64,000 nucleotides of DNA, taken from Prinsepia uniflora. Its lineage: Eukaryota; Streptophyta; Magnoliopsida; Rosales; Rosaceae. Made by a program: the position numbers and the translations under genes. The notes under the pieces were generated by a model. It saw nothing but the letters and a program-made list of their open reading frames with translations, was not told the DNA's origin and did no database searches. Positions 43,280-54,409 of this stretch are shown piece by piece. Numbering within the stretch: position 1 is the first letter of the stretch; every line of letters starts with the position of its first letter. The stretch lies in the NCBI GenBank assembly GCA_032719365.1, contig CM064872.1, forward strand, positions 24,780,140 through 24,844,139. The letters run 5' to 3'.

Positions 43280-45892
43280 TGTAACGACCCGTCCTGAATT
43301 TCGAAATTAGATTAGTGACTAATCAAGGATTAGTGAGGTTAAATGGTGCTTAGTTGAGCGAAATCGATCGGACGGTGTAAAATGACCGTTTTGCCCTAGG
43401 ACGTGGACAAAATATTGACTTTTGACTCGGGAAGTCCGATGGACGAGGGCCGAGAACCGTTACGTAGATCTGGTCGATACGAGTTCGTAGAAACGCGGCA
43501 TGTCAAAATCGGACGTCGGACAGAGAAGTTATGGTCACGGGAGCGAAATCGGAAATTTAAGGCTTGTGATTCGAATAAAATATTAATTTAATTGGATTGG
43601 GCTGATATTTTCCGTGGGAGGTGAATTGTTTTAAAAATCACCCTAAAGTGTGGATCTAAATCTGATTGGGGGCTTGGGTTTAATGAATTGTTTTAAAAAT
43701 TAAAAACTCTCTCTTCTCTTTCTCTCCCTACGGAATCTTTCTCATTTCTCTCTAATGAACACGACACAAACACACCCCACAACCCCTCCAAACCTCATCC
43801 ATTGATGGTGGTGCAAACATGAAAGTGAGTGAGGGAGGTGAAACAAGGAGAATGGTGGCTATGGCTTGCGCAGCCGTAGACGGTGGCCGGAGAAACCATG
43901 GAGGGTATGTTTTGGTTTTCAAAATGTGAAGTTGAGTTTTGATGCTTGATAATTGATGATGATGACCGGAAATGGTTGCTAGAGGTCCTAGGAATCGATT
44001 GGGCTAGGAATGGACGGCAGGGGTAGCCAGAATCCTTGAAAACCGACAAGGTGGGTGGCCGGTTCAAAGAAGAAATCCAAGGTATAATGTTTGACTCGTT
44101 TTTTCCTATTTAAAAATTATAAAAAGATTAGTATTGTTGAAAGGATAGTTTAGGAATGGAAATGGAAGAAATTGGACCGAAAACACGAAGGATACAGACC
44201 CGAACCGGTCACGCTGGTCTAGTTGTGTCGGCTGGACCAAACCGAATCGCCTGGACCGGTCTACTGAAGCTTAGTGATGATGAATAGTGCCCAACGCGTG
44301 GGTTTCACGCGCAGGGGCTTTGGGGCGCGTGTGGGGGTGCGTGAGGGGCTGTTGGGGAAACTTTCCACACATGAAATAATCTACTCGATGTAACGAACAT
44401 TTTGGGACTGGTTTCGTGTCGATCAGACACCGTTTCGATATGTTTTGGGGTGTCTGAAGGTTTTGAATCGAGTTTAAAAATAGTTAAAAATTCAGAAAAA
44501 TTATGGGGCTTTAATAGGAGGTTAATGAAGAGGTTAGTAACACTCTAGTGTGATTTGGATAGGTTTGGAAGTCCAAATGATAGTGATGGGGCCCGGGAGG
44601 GTTTTTGGCACGTGTATCAAGGCGGCAGCATAGGACGGTCTGCGAATGGACTTCATTTTCTAAACTGTGATGCATGTATAACTATTTTAGATGTTTTACA
44701 TACGTGATTTCTATGATGATGATTGTGGCACTGGTGGTTTACATGTGGCACGTATTTCGAGGTAAATTCGTATTTACACGTATTTCGAGATTTACGAGTT
44801 TATGCTATGACTATGTGATTGAGAATTCAATAATGGTTCTATGGAATGGTTTTGGTTTTGGAAAGATGAACTCAGGCATGAGACCCATTTGAATTATGTG
44901 ATCGAGCTAAGGGCCCAGTTGGTTTACGAAATCGGGCTGAGACCCTTTTGAGTTATGTGATCGGGCCGGGGGCCCAGTGGTTTACAAAATCGGGCATGAG
45001 GCCCAGTTGGGTTTTATAAATGTGATTTCGGGTCTGGGACCCTATGTTTCATAAACGTGATTTCGGGTCGGGGACCCTAAATGGATATGTGATGTTTTGT
45101 GAGAATTTTGGGCATGGCCCATTGAGATGTTTTGAAATGACTTTGTAAAATTGTTTTCCATATACAATCTTGATATGAGGATATGTGATGGTCTCCTCTA
45201 GGTGTCTGGGACATTGGGGAAGTCACGGTGCATTGCCTGCGAGGGGTCATTATATGGAGCTACCAGACCGTATGATGACTCAGGAGCAGAAATGCTATGA
45301 TTGGACGTCTAGGACGTCAGACATCTGGGATGTCAGAGATATTGACCCGGAGAGACCCCGGGTAGCACGCGTTTCTTATTACCGTGAGATATGACGTTTG
45401 GGACGTCGAGCGTCTGAGACGCTAGGCATCTGGGATGCCGGGGATGGTTATATGGTAAATATGAATTGTTGGAATCATGGAATGGAATTTCTATTTTTGT
45501 GGTTATGGATTTGGGCAGTGACCCACTTGGTTTTGGACTTACAGTTTTGGGCTAAGACCCTAATGGCTTATTCGAGTAGATGTTTTGATTACTAATTTTC
45601 GATGCATGCATACTTTTAGTAAAGGGCTTAAATATCTTTTTATGAATGTGTTTTTATGAAATTTTTGATTTTCGTCCACTCACAGTTCTGATTGATTTTA
45701 ATGCCCTTCAGGTTGATCACGGATGCGGGCTATAGCAGAGACCGAGACATCGCACTCCTTCACCGATCCTGGCGCGCTCTGGAAGCCCCATATGGGCTGA
45801 GGTATGTAATATCCCTTGTCTGACACTTTGTGTCAGACGGGAGCATGAAAAATCCCACGTTAATCCCGGGGGGATTGGGATAGGTCGTGTCA
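43280..45892 (+). mobile_element. R5 3' LTR (2613 bp)
   Basis: Starts TGTAACGACCCGTCCTG and ends TCGTGTCA, followed by CCCAC. Same modules as 27811-30455; the left arm is mutated (CTGCGAATGGAC, 44643-44654). The U5 hairpin is at 45818-45838. Together with 27811-30455 it delimits R5 (27811-45892 including R6). Confidence 0.92.
45304..45439 (+). repeat. minihairpin array, R5 3' LTR
   Basis: Five 15-nt units: 45304-45318 (GACGTC both sides), 45320-45334 (GACATC/GATGTC), from 45393 (GACGTT/GACGTC, one wobble), 45409-45423 (AGCGTC/GACGCT) and 45425-45439 (GGCATC/GATGCC). Confidence 0.8.
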
Positions 45893-45897
45893 CCCAC
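45893..45897. repeat. R5 target-site duplication, right (CCCAC)
   Basis: Matches 27806-27810. Confidence 0.95.
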
Positions 45898-46078
45898 TTA
45901 ATTGACACATGGCATCACTCTCCCAAAATATCACATTTTCACTCCTTCCCATAATTCCCCTTCCCAATTTAGTAAGTTAGACAAATCCGTAGTGGCAAAA
46001 TGGTCTATTTCCTCCAAAAACACCCAAAAATTTCAGTCAAAATTAGTTATTTAAATAAAATTGGTTTGGGTCCTTACA
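45898..46078 (-). mobile_element. R4 downstream (3') LTR, second part
   Basis: Matches 54237-54409 of the other R4 LTR and ends at 46078 with TCCTTACA, the reverse complement of the LTR start TGTAAGGA. The R4 internal region follows directly. Confidence 0.9.
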
Positions 46079-46091
46079 ATCTACCCCCCTT
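46079..46091 (-). other. R4 polypurine tract
   Basis: Reads AAGGGGGGTAGAT on the minus strand next to TGTAAGGACC. The preceding GGACGAAATT block, part of the end of pol in this element type, is also found before the polypurine tracts of R1, R2, R3 and R6. Confidence 0.85.
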
Positions 46092-46590
46092 AAAGTAATT
46101 TCGTCCACAAAATTCGTACCTGTCATTGGAAGAGGTAGGGATGCTGGTCCTGCTTCAATGTTATCACCCATTTTTGTACCCCATTCGTACCGGAAGAAAG
46201 TGTGCTGACGTCGTAAGTCGATCTACAATCACCTAGATACCATTATCACCCATTTGGGTCCTATGAAGCATAATCAGAAAATCCATGGTATGGTGGTCCC
46301 ATTTCCATTCCAGAATAAGAAATGAATGCAATCTCCCATAGGGTCTCTGCCTCTCTGCCTTAACATGCTGGCACACTAAACCTCTGCTCACAAACTCAGC
46401 AATATCCCATTTCATTCCAGATCACCAATATTACTCTCACATCGTTCGATACATCTTGGCTCCTCCAGGGTGCATTGCATACGCAGAACTATGCGCCTCC
46501 TCAAGAACCTCCCTCCTAAGTTGCAAATGATCGGACACACACAATTGACCCACCTTGATTAAGGCTCCGTCGTCCCTAAGTGTGAAATCC
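46090..46590 (-). pseudogene. R4 integrase remnant (N-terminal part, rest deleted)
   Basis: The frame at 46233-46415 carries the run AEFVSRGLVCQHVKAE followed by EWKWDHHTMDF, matching the zinc-finger region and the start of the catalytic core of Gypsy integrases. After a few more core residues (to about 46190) the sequence passes directly to the pre-polypurine-tract block. Most of the catalytic core and any chromodomain are therefore missing, by deletion of roughly a kilobase judged from usual family length. Non-functional. Confidence 0.8.
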
Positions 46591-47400
46591 AGTCAGTTAC
46601 CAGATTCGACCTCCATCCTGATGATACAAAGAATCAGATCCTGAAGCTGGGTCATAATCACCTGATCAAGCAACACTGGTCTCACATGAAAATAGGCTAA
46701 TAACACTCCATGGTCATCTATACCAAGCACGACCCTCTCCTTCTGAAGTTCTAACAGCATAAGTAGCTGAACAGTATAGATGTGAGACAACGAGCCTTTA
46801 GCTTTCCTACTCAAGGCATCAGCCACTACATTCGCCTTTCCGGGATGATATTCGGTAGTACATTCATAGTCTTTTATCAACTCTAGCCATCTCCTCTACC
46901 TCGAGTTTAACTCTCTCTGAGTGAATAGATACTTAAGGCTCTGGTGATCGGTAAGGATCCTGCACGTCTCCCCATATAAATAATGGCTCTAAATCTTTAG
47001 AGCATACACCATTGCCGCAAGCTCTAAGTCATGGGTAGGGTAATTCCTCTCGTGGGGTTTTAATTGTCTGGATGCATAAGCAATAACCCTCTCATGTTGC
47101 ATCAGCGCATAACCTAAACCTTGCAGGGATGAGTCAGTGTAGACCTCAAACTTCCCATTGCCATTCAGAAAAGCCAAAATTGGAGCAGTAATTAACCTTT
47201 TCTTCAATTCTTGAAAGCTTCTTTCACACCGATCGTCCCAAATAAAATCAACTCCTTTCTGAGTCAACCGCATCAATGGGGCTGCAATCTTGGAGAAGTC
47301 CTCCACAAAACCTCGATAATACCTTGCCAGTCTGATTAAACTCCTCATCTCGGTTACCGTAGTAGGTTGACGCCAATTTACAACTGCCTCGGTTTTCTAA
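46590..47400 (-). pseudogene. R4 RT connection and RNase H, decayed
   Basis: The frame 46989-47348 contains a typical Gypsy RT thumb (FSKIAAPLMRLTQKG), then RNase H with FEVYTDSS (the first catalytic Asp region) and AYASRQLKPHERNYPTHDLEL. The next frame (46593-46880) carries YHPGKANVVADALSRK, the conserved end of the RNase H domain. A stop or frameshift separates the two frames. This enzyme degrades the RNA strand of the RNA-DNA hybrid during reverse transcription. Decayed. Confidence 0.88.
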
Positions 47401-48389
47401 GGATCTACACTAATCCCCCATAGTCGATATCACATGACCCAAAAATCCAACACTGGTCAACCAAAACTGACACTTACTCAACTTGACATACAACTGCTCC
47501 CTCCCGAGTGTATTCAAAATTATCCTCAAATGTTTCTCATGCGCCTTTGCACTTTCTAGAATACACCAGTATATCATCAATAAACACAATCACAAAGCAA
47601 TCCAGATACTTTTGGAAGACTCGGTTCATCAAGTCAATATCACATGACCCAAAAATCCAACACTGGTCAACCAAAACTGACACTTACTCAACTTGGCATA
47701 TAGCTACTCCCTCCTGAGTGTATTCAGAATTATCTTCAAATGTTTCTCATGCGCCTTTGCACTCCTAGAATACACCATTATATCATCAATAAACACAATC
47801 ACAAAGCGATCCAGATACTTTTCGAAGACTCGGTTCATCAAATCCATAAATGCGGCTGGGGCATTCGTCAATCCAAAAAGCATGACCAAAAACTCATAAT
47901 GCTCATACCGAGTCCGGAAAGCGATCTTAGGAGTATCTGATTCCTTGATCCTTAACTGATGATAGAAGGTCAATCTTAGAAAAGTACTTAGCACCCTTCA
48001 GTTGGTCAAATCATCAATCTGCGGTAGTGGATACTTGTTCCGTACTGTTACCTTGTTTAGCCATCTATAATCCATACAGAGTCTCAGATTACCGTCCTTC
48101 TTTCGTACAAATAGCACTGGGGCTCCCCAAGGCGACATACTCGGTTGAATTAACACCAACTCCACTAACTCTTGCAACTGTACCTTCAATTCCCTCAACT
48201 CAGCCGGTGCCATCCTAAACGGTGGTTGCAAAATAGGTTGAGTACCTAGAAAAAGTTTGATTGTAAACTCTACCTCCCTCCGGGGTCGCAGCCCCGGTAA
48301 ATCCTACAGAAACACTTCCAAAAAATCTCGTACAATAGGTATCGCTTCTAATCGTATTGAGACATCTGATGGCATCACAACATTGGCAA
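47400..48389 (-). pseudogene. R4 reverse transcriptase, decayed, with internal duplication
   Basis: Reading right to left: FRMAPAELRELKVQLQEL and SPWGAPVLFVRKKDG, then CMDYRWLNKVTVRNKYPLP (48000-48231), FGLTNAPAAF and the catalytic box as FIDD in VIVFIDDIMVYS (47704-47994). Gypsy elements commonly have F or Y-x-DD here. Just downstream about 212-230 bp are repeated in tandem (about 47425-47855), giving a second, frameshifted FIDD segment. A stop interrupts the region N-terminal to RT near 48300. This polymerase copies element RNA to DNA. Confidence 0.9.
47425..47855. repeat. tandem duplication of about 210-230 bp in R4 RT
   Basis: The run beginning ATATCACATGACCCAAAAAT at about 47429 recurs at about 47638. 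Both copies continue through the FIDD-coding stretch to CGAAGACTCGGTTCATCAA. The copies differ at several bases and by small indels, so the duplication is not recent. Confidence 0.85.
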
Positions 48390-48959
48390 AATACCCCTAA
48401 CAACCACTTCTCAGCAACTTTTTGGCTTCCAAAGCCAATATAACCCCTGAATGCAGCATTCTTTGATCCCCGCGCAATAGGAACAGTGGCAAGTCAGGAC
48501 TACGAAAGACAACGGTCTTCTCAAAGCACTCGACAGAGGCATGATAAGTAGTCAACCAGTCCATCCCCAGAATCACGTCAAAGTCATGGATGTCCAGAAG
48601 AATCAAGTCGGCCTTAAGATCAAAACCCTATATCCAAATCGAGCAGTCTCGGATCACCGTTCTAGCAACTAGCATAGTCCCTGTCGGAGTACTGATACCC
48701 ATGTCCCAACCCAATGGGGGTCAACTCCTGGTCAGCAAACAGTGTAAACCTTCTAGAAATGAAAGAGTGTGTGGCCCCGAGATCCATCAATACTTGTGCG
48801 TCTTGCCCAAAGATAGATAAAGTACATGTCATTACTCCGAGTGCTATATGAGCATCCTTTGAGTGACTGCAAACACGAGGGCTCGTCTTTTTGCGGGTTG
48901 GCCGCATTCCCTCTGGCCGCCACCATATCTTCCACCCCCATCGTCGGATGTCTGACTCT
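48390..48959 (-). pseudogene. R4 protease, decayed
   Basis: The frame 48662-48907 contains LMDLGATHSFIS; aspartic proteases of this family have D-S/T-G-A at this place, so the residue after Asp is changed to Leu. The frame 48397-48606 continues with DFDVILGMDWL, a motif typical of plant Gypsy proteases. A frame break separates them. It would cleave the gag-pol polyprotein; decayed. Confidence 0.85.
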
Positions 48960-50011
48960 GACTTCCAGCAGCTACGATCAAAAAATGAGTAGTCCTTTGT
49001 TGTCCCAACTTAGCTCGGCCCTGATTAGGAGTCTCACTCTCTGAGAGGTAAGGGCACTCCCTCTTGAAGTGTCCAAGCTCACCACAGTAGAAACAACCCT
49101 TACTACTGCTCCGAGTAGCCTGTCTACTATAGCCTCTATAAGTCCCACTAGACTGGGATGATGACTGAAATCTAGATCGGCCCCCTTGGAACCATCTTCG
49201 TCTTGCACCTCGATCACTGCGAGCTGAGTGACTGCCACTAAAAGAACTGGAGCTAGAAGTGCCCCTCTTCGAAACTTCCTGGAAGGAAGACTCGGCATAC
49301 TATTGCTCAAGGCATCGACCCGAGCCTCGATACGCTATTGTTACTGTTGTTGTTGCGATCGTGCCAAAGTCAACTCAACATGTGCATCTACATCTGATAA
49401 GGCCTACACAAAGTATAAGCCTCTGCGAGCACAACAGCCTTAAGTTTGGTCCTAGGACCATACATAAACCCGCGAATCATGATCGCCTCAGTCGTCACCG
49501 AGTAATGAGCGTATCGTGACAAGTCAATGAACCCTTGCTCGTACTGAAATACTGTCAAATCTCTCTGATCAAGCCAGAGGAACTCTGCCTCCTTCTGGTC
49601 ATGGTATGACTGAGGATGAAACTGTTGCATGAAAAGCTCCTTAAACAATTCCCAAGTCATTGTGGCTTCATTTAACCCAGTCGATAACGTGGTCTGCCAC
49701 CACCTCTTAGCATGCCTAGTCAAGTAGAAAGTAGCTGTCACAACCCTAAGCTCTGGAAGGAAATTCATCACCAGAAAAATCGGATCAAAATGCACAAGCC
49801 ACGCTTCGGGTACTTCCGGGTCAACAACACCAGGAAACTCCACGGTTCCAAGCCGCTGGGCCCTTTCAATATCTGGCCCTTAGTGGTTACCTCTACCTTG
49901 AAACACGACATCCAATGCTTGGCCAAACCAATTAATGGTCTAGTCCCACTTACTATCATTCCCTTTATCATCCTTGTTAGGTGGTGCATAAGGTTGTCAT
50001 CGTGGAGGCAT
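48960..50011 (-). pseudogene. R4 gag, decayed
   Basis: Starts at ATG 50009-50011. An in-frame TGA at 49997-49999 (CGATGA) is best explained as CpG decay of an Arg codon, and further stops follow before the open part at 49388-49843. That part has the retrotransposon gag capsid motif (HAKRWWQT, WELFKELFMQQFHP). A CCHC zinc knuckle (C-x2-C-x4-H-x4-C; FYCGELGHFKREC) lies at about 49053-49097. Gag forms the particle shell and binds element RNA. Not functional. Confidence 0.88.
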
Positions 50012-50090
50012 AATATCTGAAAAGAGGCACACATCAGCAACAAAACGATTCTACACAGCGAGTGCGCGACCTACAGGAAAGTAACCTAGT

Positions 50091-50102
50091 GCTTTGATAC
50101 CA
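50091..50102 (-). other. R4 primer-binding site (tRNA-iMet, one mismatch)
   Basis: Reads TGGTATCAAAGC on the minus strand; G to A against the usual TGGTATCAGAGC. Three bases separate it from the LTR end TGTCA. Confidence 0.88.
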
Positions 50103-50105
50103 AGT

Positions 50106-50990
50106 TGACAGGACCCTTCCCGGAAATACCCCGATTAGCGGGAAAGGGCCCTACTCTTGTCTGACACAACATCATAATATACCAAAAATACCATTATTCT
50201 AGAAAAGTAATCATGCGTAAAAGTCAGACCAGGGATAAATCCACGTGTCAATAATAACGAAGTTAAAATAAGGGTTTTAAGAGCACTAGATAAATGAATA
50301 ATGAAAATTAGACTCCTACTTCAGTTCAAAATGAGTGCGTAGTTCAGATTGATGATGCCTCAGCCTCAAACCAGCCCTCGTCCCCAAAGTATAATAGAGG
50401 GTAAGAAAACCATTAAAAACCGTGAATGGACAAAAATATAATAAGTTGGAAAACCATTTCTCATAATATTTCTTTAAACCTCATTTTTTTTTCTTTTTTA
50501 CAAAAACATGCATGCATAATAGAAAAAGGTAATGGAAGAAAACAGTACTAGATAGGCAGAATTCTAAGATAAAATAAGAATCATGTAACATCCAAAATCT
50601 TAGGCACCACTGCCCAACATAATCAACTTCCTCCCGCTGATCCAACTAGCCTGCTAGTCCAACTAGCATCCCATCAAATTTATCGGTAGTCGAGTATGGG
50701 TTTTGTAGGGTCCAACCCCATCGGCATGTGTCGAGCCCAACACTGGCCACGTCTGAACCCGTCTCTGGGAATCCACGGAGTCCAACTTCCGACGTAGTGA
50801 TCCAATCGCTTGAGGATGATGTAACAGAGCATACAATACTGTCTGTGAATACCTGTCTCACCTGCTGTGCCATATAGATAAACGTTTTTAAAATAAAAAT
50901 GTTTGGGCTCAGCCCAAAATCCATAGGTTTCGCCAAATAGTCACAATCATCTGTATCCAACAATCAATGCAGAAATACCAAAACCCATAA
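50106..50990 (-). mobile_element. R4 upstream (5') LTR, first part (U5 side)
   Basis: Begins TGACAGGACCC, the reverse complement of GGGTCCTGTCA, the same U5 end as the non-coding elements. Interrupted by S2 at 50991 and continued at 53755; together about 1540 bp, shorter than the 2.6-3.5-kb LTRs of the other elements. Confidence 0.9.
50986..50990. repeat. S2 target-site duplication, left (CATAA)
   Basis: Matches 53750-53754. The uninterrupted R4 LTR at about 27333-27337 shows one copy. Confidence 0.92.
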
Positions 50991-53749
50991 TGTAACGACC
51001 CGTCCCTAATTTCGGGATTAGATTAGTGACTAATGGAGGATTAGTGAGAGTAATCGGTGATTAGTTGAGTGAAATTGGACGGACGACGCAAAATGACCGT
51101 TTTATTCCAGGTCGTGCGCAAAATGATGAATTTTAATTCGGGGAGTCAAACGTTTGAAGACCGATGACCGTGACGTAGATCGAGACGTAATGAGTCCGTA
51201 GACAAGCGGCACCACCGTCCATCTCCCTCATTTGATTATCATCATCAGACTTCACCATCAGCTATCATCTTCTTTCATTTTCCATTCCCTAATCCGAACA
51301 CCACCTTCATTTCTCTCTAAACAAATAAACACACAAAACACACATATCACCTCACCACCACATCCATCTTGTGTTCGTGTGAGAGACCGTGAGTGAGGGA
51401 TTGACAAGAAGGACTGAGGGACGACGGGACACGGAGGTCCACAGCAGAGGTATCTCGAACCGAGAACCCGTTGTTTTCAAAAATTGGAAATTGGGTTTTG
51501 GTTGTTGTTTTGAGTTCCTTTTGATTCTAACACGACCTAGGGGCCAGGAAAACTCGATGGGGATCAATTTCGAAGGAAATGGATGACTAGAAGGACTGGA
51601 AACCGAGCTTGAAGGTCAAGCTCATTGTTTGATCATATGAGGTATGGTTTCGTTGGGTTTTCACGTGTTTTGAAGTCATAGATCGATAGGGAATGTTGTT
51701 AGGAACCTATAGGAACTGAAAGGATGGAAAACGGATAAAAAATGGAGAAGTTAGAACACTGAACCGGTCACGCCAGTCCAGGTCGGTCCTGTCCGGTAGA
51801 AACCAGGCGAACCCGGTTCACCCAAGGTTAGGGGTAATAAACAATAGGCGCGTGAATTTCACGTGCAGGGGGTTCAGGCTGCGCATGGGGGCGCGTGATG
51901 GGCTTTTTAGGGAAACTTTCAGCATGTGAAATCATCTATTTGATTTAACAAACATATTGGGACTGGTTTCGTGTCGATCAAACATCGTTTCGATATATTT
52001 AGGGGTATCCGAAGGTTTAGGATTGAGTTTTAAAATAGTTAAAAATTTGAAAAAATTACGGGGCTTCAATGAGAGGTTAATAAGGTAGTTATTAACCCTC
52101 TAGTGTGATTTGGACAGGTTTGGGAGTCCTGGTAACGGTGATTAGCCCGGGGAGGCTTACGACACGCAAATCGAGGCAGTAACGTAGGACGGTTTATGCG
52201 TGGACCTTGATTTCTAAACTGTGATGCATGAAAAAATGTTTTATATGTTTTATAGATACGATTTCTATCATGATGATTATGTATTGGAAATTTACATAAT
52301 TTCACGTATTTTGAGGTGATTTACGTATTTGCACGTATATCGAGGATTATAGTTTTGCACTGATTATATATGCTTATGGTTTTGATAATAGTTTAATGAA
52401 ATGGTTTTGGATTTGAAAAGGTAAACCCAGGCACGCGACCCATTTGATTTGGAAATCTCCGGACGTGAAGTCCGTTTAGTTACGTTATCGGGACAGAGGC
52501 CCAATTAGTTCGTGAAGTTGATTTCGTATTTGAAAATATGGAATCGGGCATGAGACTCATTTGATTTACAAACTCTCAGAGTTGGAGTCCATTTGATTTA
52601 ATAAGGCATCGGGCTCGAGGCCCAGTTGGTTTACTAATCGGGCTGGAGGGCCAGTTGGTTTACGAATCGGGCCAGAGGCACAATTGGTTTACAAATCGGG
52701 CACGAGGCCCATTTGGTTTACGAATTAGGCATGAGGCCCATTTAGTTTATGAAATCAGACACGAGGCCCAGTTCGTTTACGAAATTGGGCTTGAGGCCTA
52801 GTTATGGTTTACATTTGTGATTTCGGGTCGGGGACCCATAAATGGATTTCTGGTTTCATGATGGTTTATGGGGACCAGGCATGGAACCTTTGAAAGGTTT
52901 GAAAGGTTTTGAGAATGATTACAAAATGGTTTTTCATATACCATCCTTTATTTATGGATTGTCTCCTCCGGGGAGGGTCGTTGGCCTGGGTGGACCCCGG
53001 AGTAGTCACAGAGCACTAACTGAGTAGAGTCGCCCTCGTTGGGTACCTTACTCTTAGGAAGGCTATTATGGATTATAACTCTCGGGAGGGTCATTGATCT
53101 GCGGACATTGACCTAGGTGGACCCTAGGGAGACTTGAGATTTGAGACCCCGGGTAACACGCGCGTAGCTTTAAAAACTGTGACAGGATTGGTTATATGAT
53201 ATATATATATATATATGGTAAACATGATTATTGGATTTCAGAAATAGTATTTCAGGGTTTTATGGATTTGGGCAGTGACCCACGTGGATAATGTTTTACG
53301 AATTTTCGTATCCTATGGTTTTGGGCTGAGTTCCCACCTACGTTTGATATGATTATGGTTTTGTGTAAATGGATTTGGGCAGGGGGCGGTATGATTTGGA
53401 TTTACGAAAATTGGGGCTGAGATCCTAATAATGGTTATTTGAATAAATGGTTTTTGTACGCATGCATACTTTTTAGTGAAGGGCATAAATGTCTTTATGA
53501 AATATGTTTTTATGAACTCATTATTTTCGTTCACTCACAGACTTTTCTTTTTTTTAATGCCCTTCAGGTTGATCACGGATGCGAACTGTAGTAGAGACTG
53601 AGACATCACACTCCTCCACCGGATCCTGGTGCGCTCTGGAAGCCGGTCGGGCTGAAGGTTTTAATTTATCCCTTGTCTGACACTTCGTGTCAGATGGGAT
53701 CATGACACATCCCGTGTTAATCCCGGGGGGATTGGGATGGGTCGTGACG
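50991..53749 (+). mobile_element. S2, solo LTR (2759 bp) inside R4 5' LTR
   Basis: Starts TGTAACGACCCGTCCC and ends GTCGTGACG with a changed last base, flanked by CATAA. No interior, so it is a solo LTR. It lacks most of the U3 second unit. It combines modules of two groups: a long CGGGC...GGCCCA array (52430-52815), as in R1/R3/R5, and the CTCCGGGG...CCCCGGAG stem (52972-53002), as in R6. A (TA)n run is at about 53199-53216; the U5 hairpin is at 53675-53695. Confidence 0.9.
52430..52815 (+). repeat. CGGGC...GGCCCA tandem minihairpins, S2
   Basis: About ten units of 25-40 bp, many containing GGGC or GGAC on the left and the complementary GCCC or GTCC on the right of a 3-5 nt loop, separated by GTTTACGAAAT-like spacers. 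Confidence 0.72.
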
Positions 53750-53754
53750 CATAA
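53750..53754. repeat. S2 target-site duplication, right (CATAA)
   Basis: Matches 50986-50990. Confidence 0.92.
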
Positions 53755-54409
53755 CATTACAGAAATCATTTTCCCATATTTAACAAATCCATATCAGTCT
53801 AAAACATTTAATAAATCAAGGATAAACAGTTAAATATGCATGCATCGAATTTAGGAAAACAAATGTCCACTCACAATCTTATCGGTAGCTCAATCCCGAG
53901 TTGGATGCTCCTCAGAAGTTCCTGGAATGTTTTCGCCTGGAAATTGAGATATAAAGCTCGAAAGTTTCGAGTTTCTTTCTTGGCCGAGTTCCCTGTGATT
54001 CCATGCCTCCCTTTCTTCAAACTTGGGTCCTTCTTGATCGTGAGGGTCTGAGGATCACGATCCACTCCTTGGTTCACGTTCAAAAAGCCTAGAAGTGGTA
54101 GTTCTAAAATTTGCTGAATGTGGGTATTGTGGTAGCACATTGAGAGAGAGAGTGTGTGTGTGTGAAATGGGTATTTTGTGTGTATTTTTCAGATATTCCC
54201 AGCCAATAAGAAGATAAGAACAGCCCCCACCTAATTGACACATGGCATCACTCCCAAAATATCACATTTTTACTCCTTCCCATAATGCCCCTTCCCAATT
54301 TAGTAAGTTAGACAAATTACTAGGGGCAAAATGGTCTATTTCCTTCAAAAACACCCCAAAATTTCTGTCAAAATTAGTTATTTAAATAAAATTGGTTCAG
54401 GTCTTTACA
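53755..54409 (-). mobile_element. R4 upstream (5') LTR, second part (U3 side)
   Basis: Continues 50106-50990 and ends at 54409 with GTCTTTACA, the reverse complement of TGTAAAGAC. It includes the uninterrupted site that R5 occupies in the other copy. The following 54410-54414 (TTTTA) should be the right target-site copy, but its partner is lost with the left LTR end. Confidence 0.9.

Larger units (their letters stand above)
46079..50105 (-). mobile_element. R4 internal region: decayed Ty3/Gypsy gag-pol
   Basis: About 4.0 kb on the minus strand, from the tRNA-Met-type primer site (50091-50102, TGGTATCAAAGC) to the polypurine tract (46079-46091, AAGGGGGGTAGAT). The order gag, protease, RT, RNase H, integrase is that of Ty3/Gypsy elements; motif details resemble plant Del/Tekay-type chromoviruses. 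All frames are broken by stops, frameshifts, a tandem duplication and deletion of most of the integrase, so it cannot be autonomous now. Lineage assignment within Gypsy is moderate. Confidence 0.92.
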
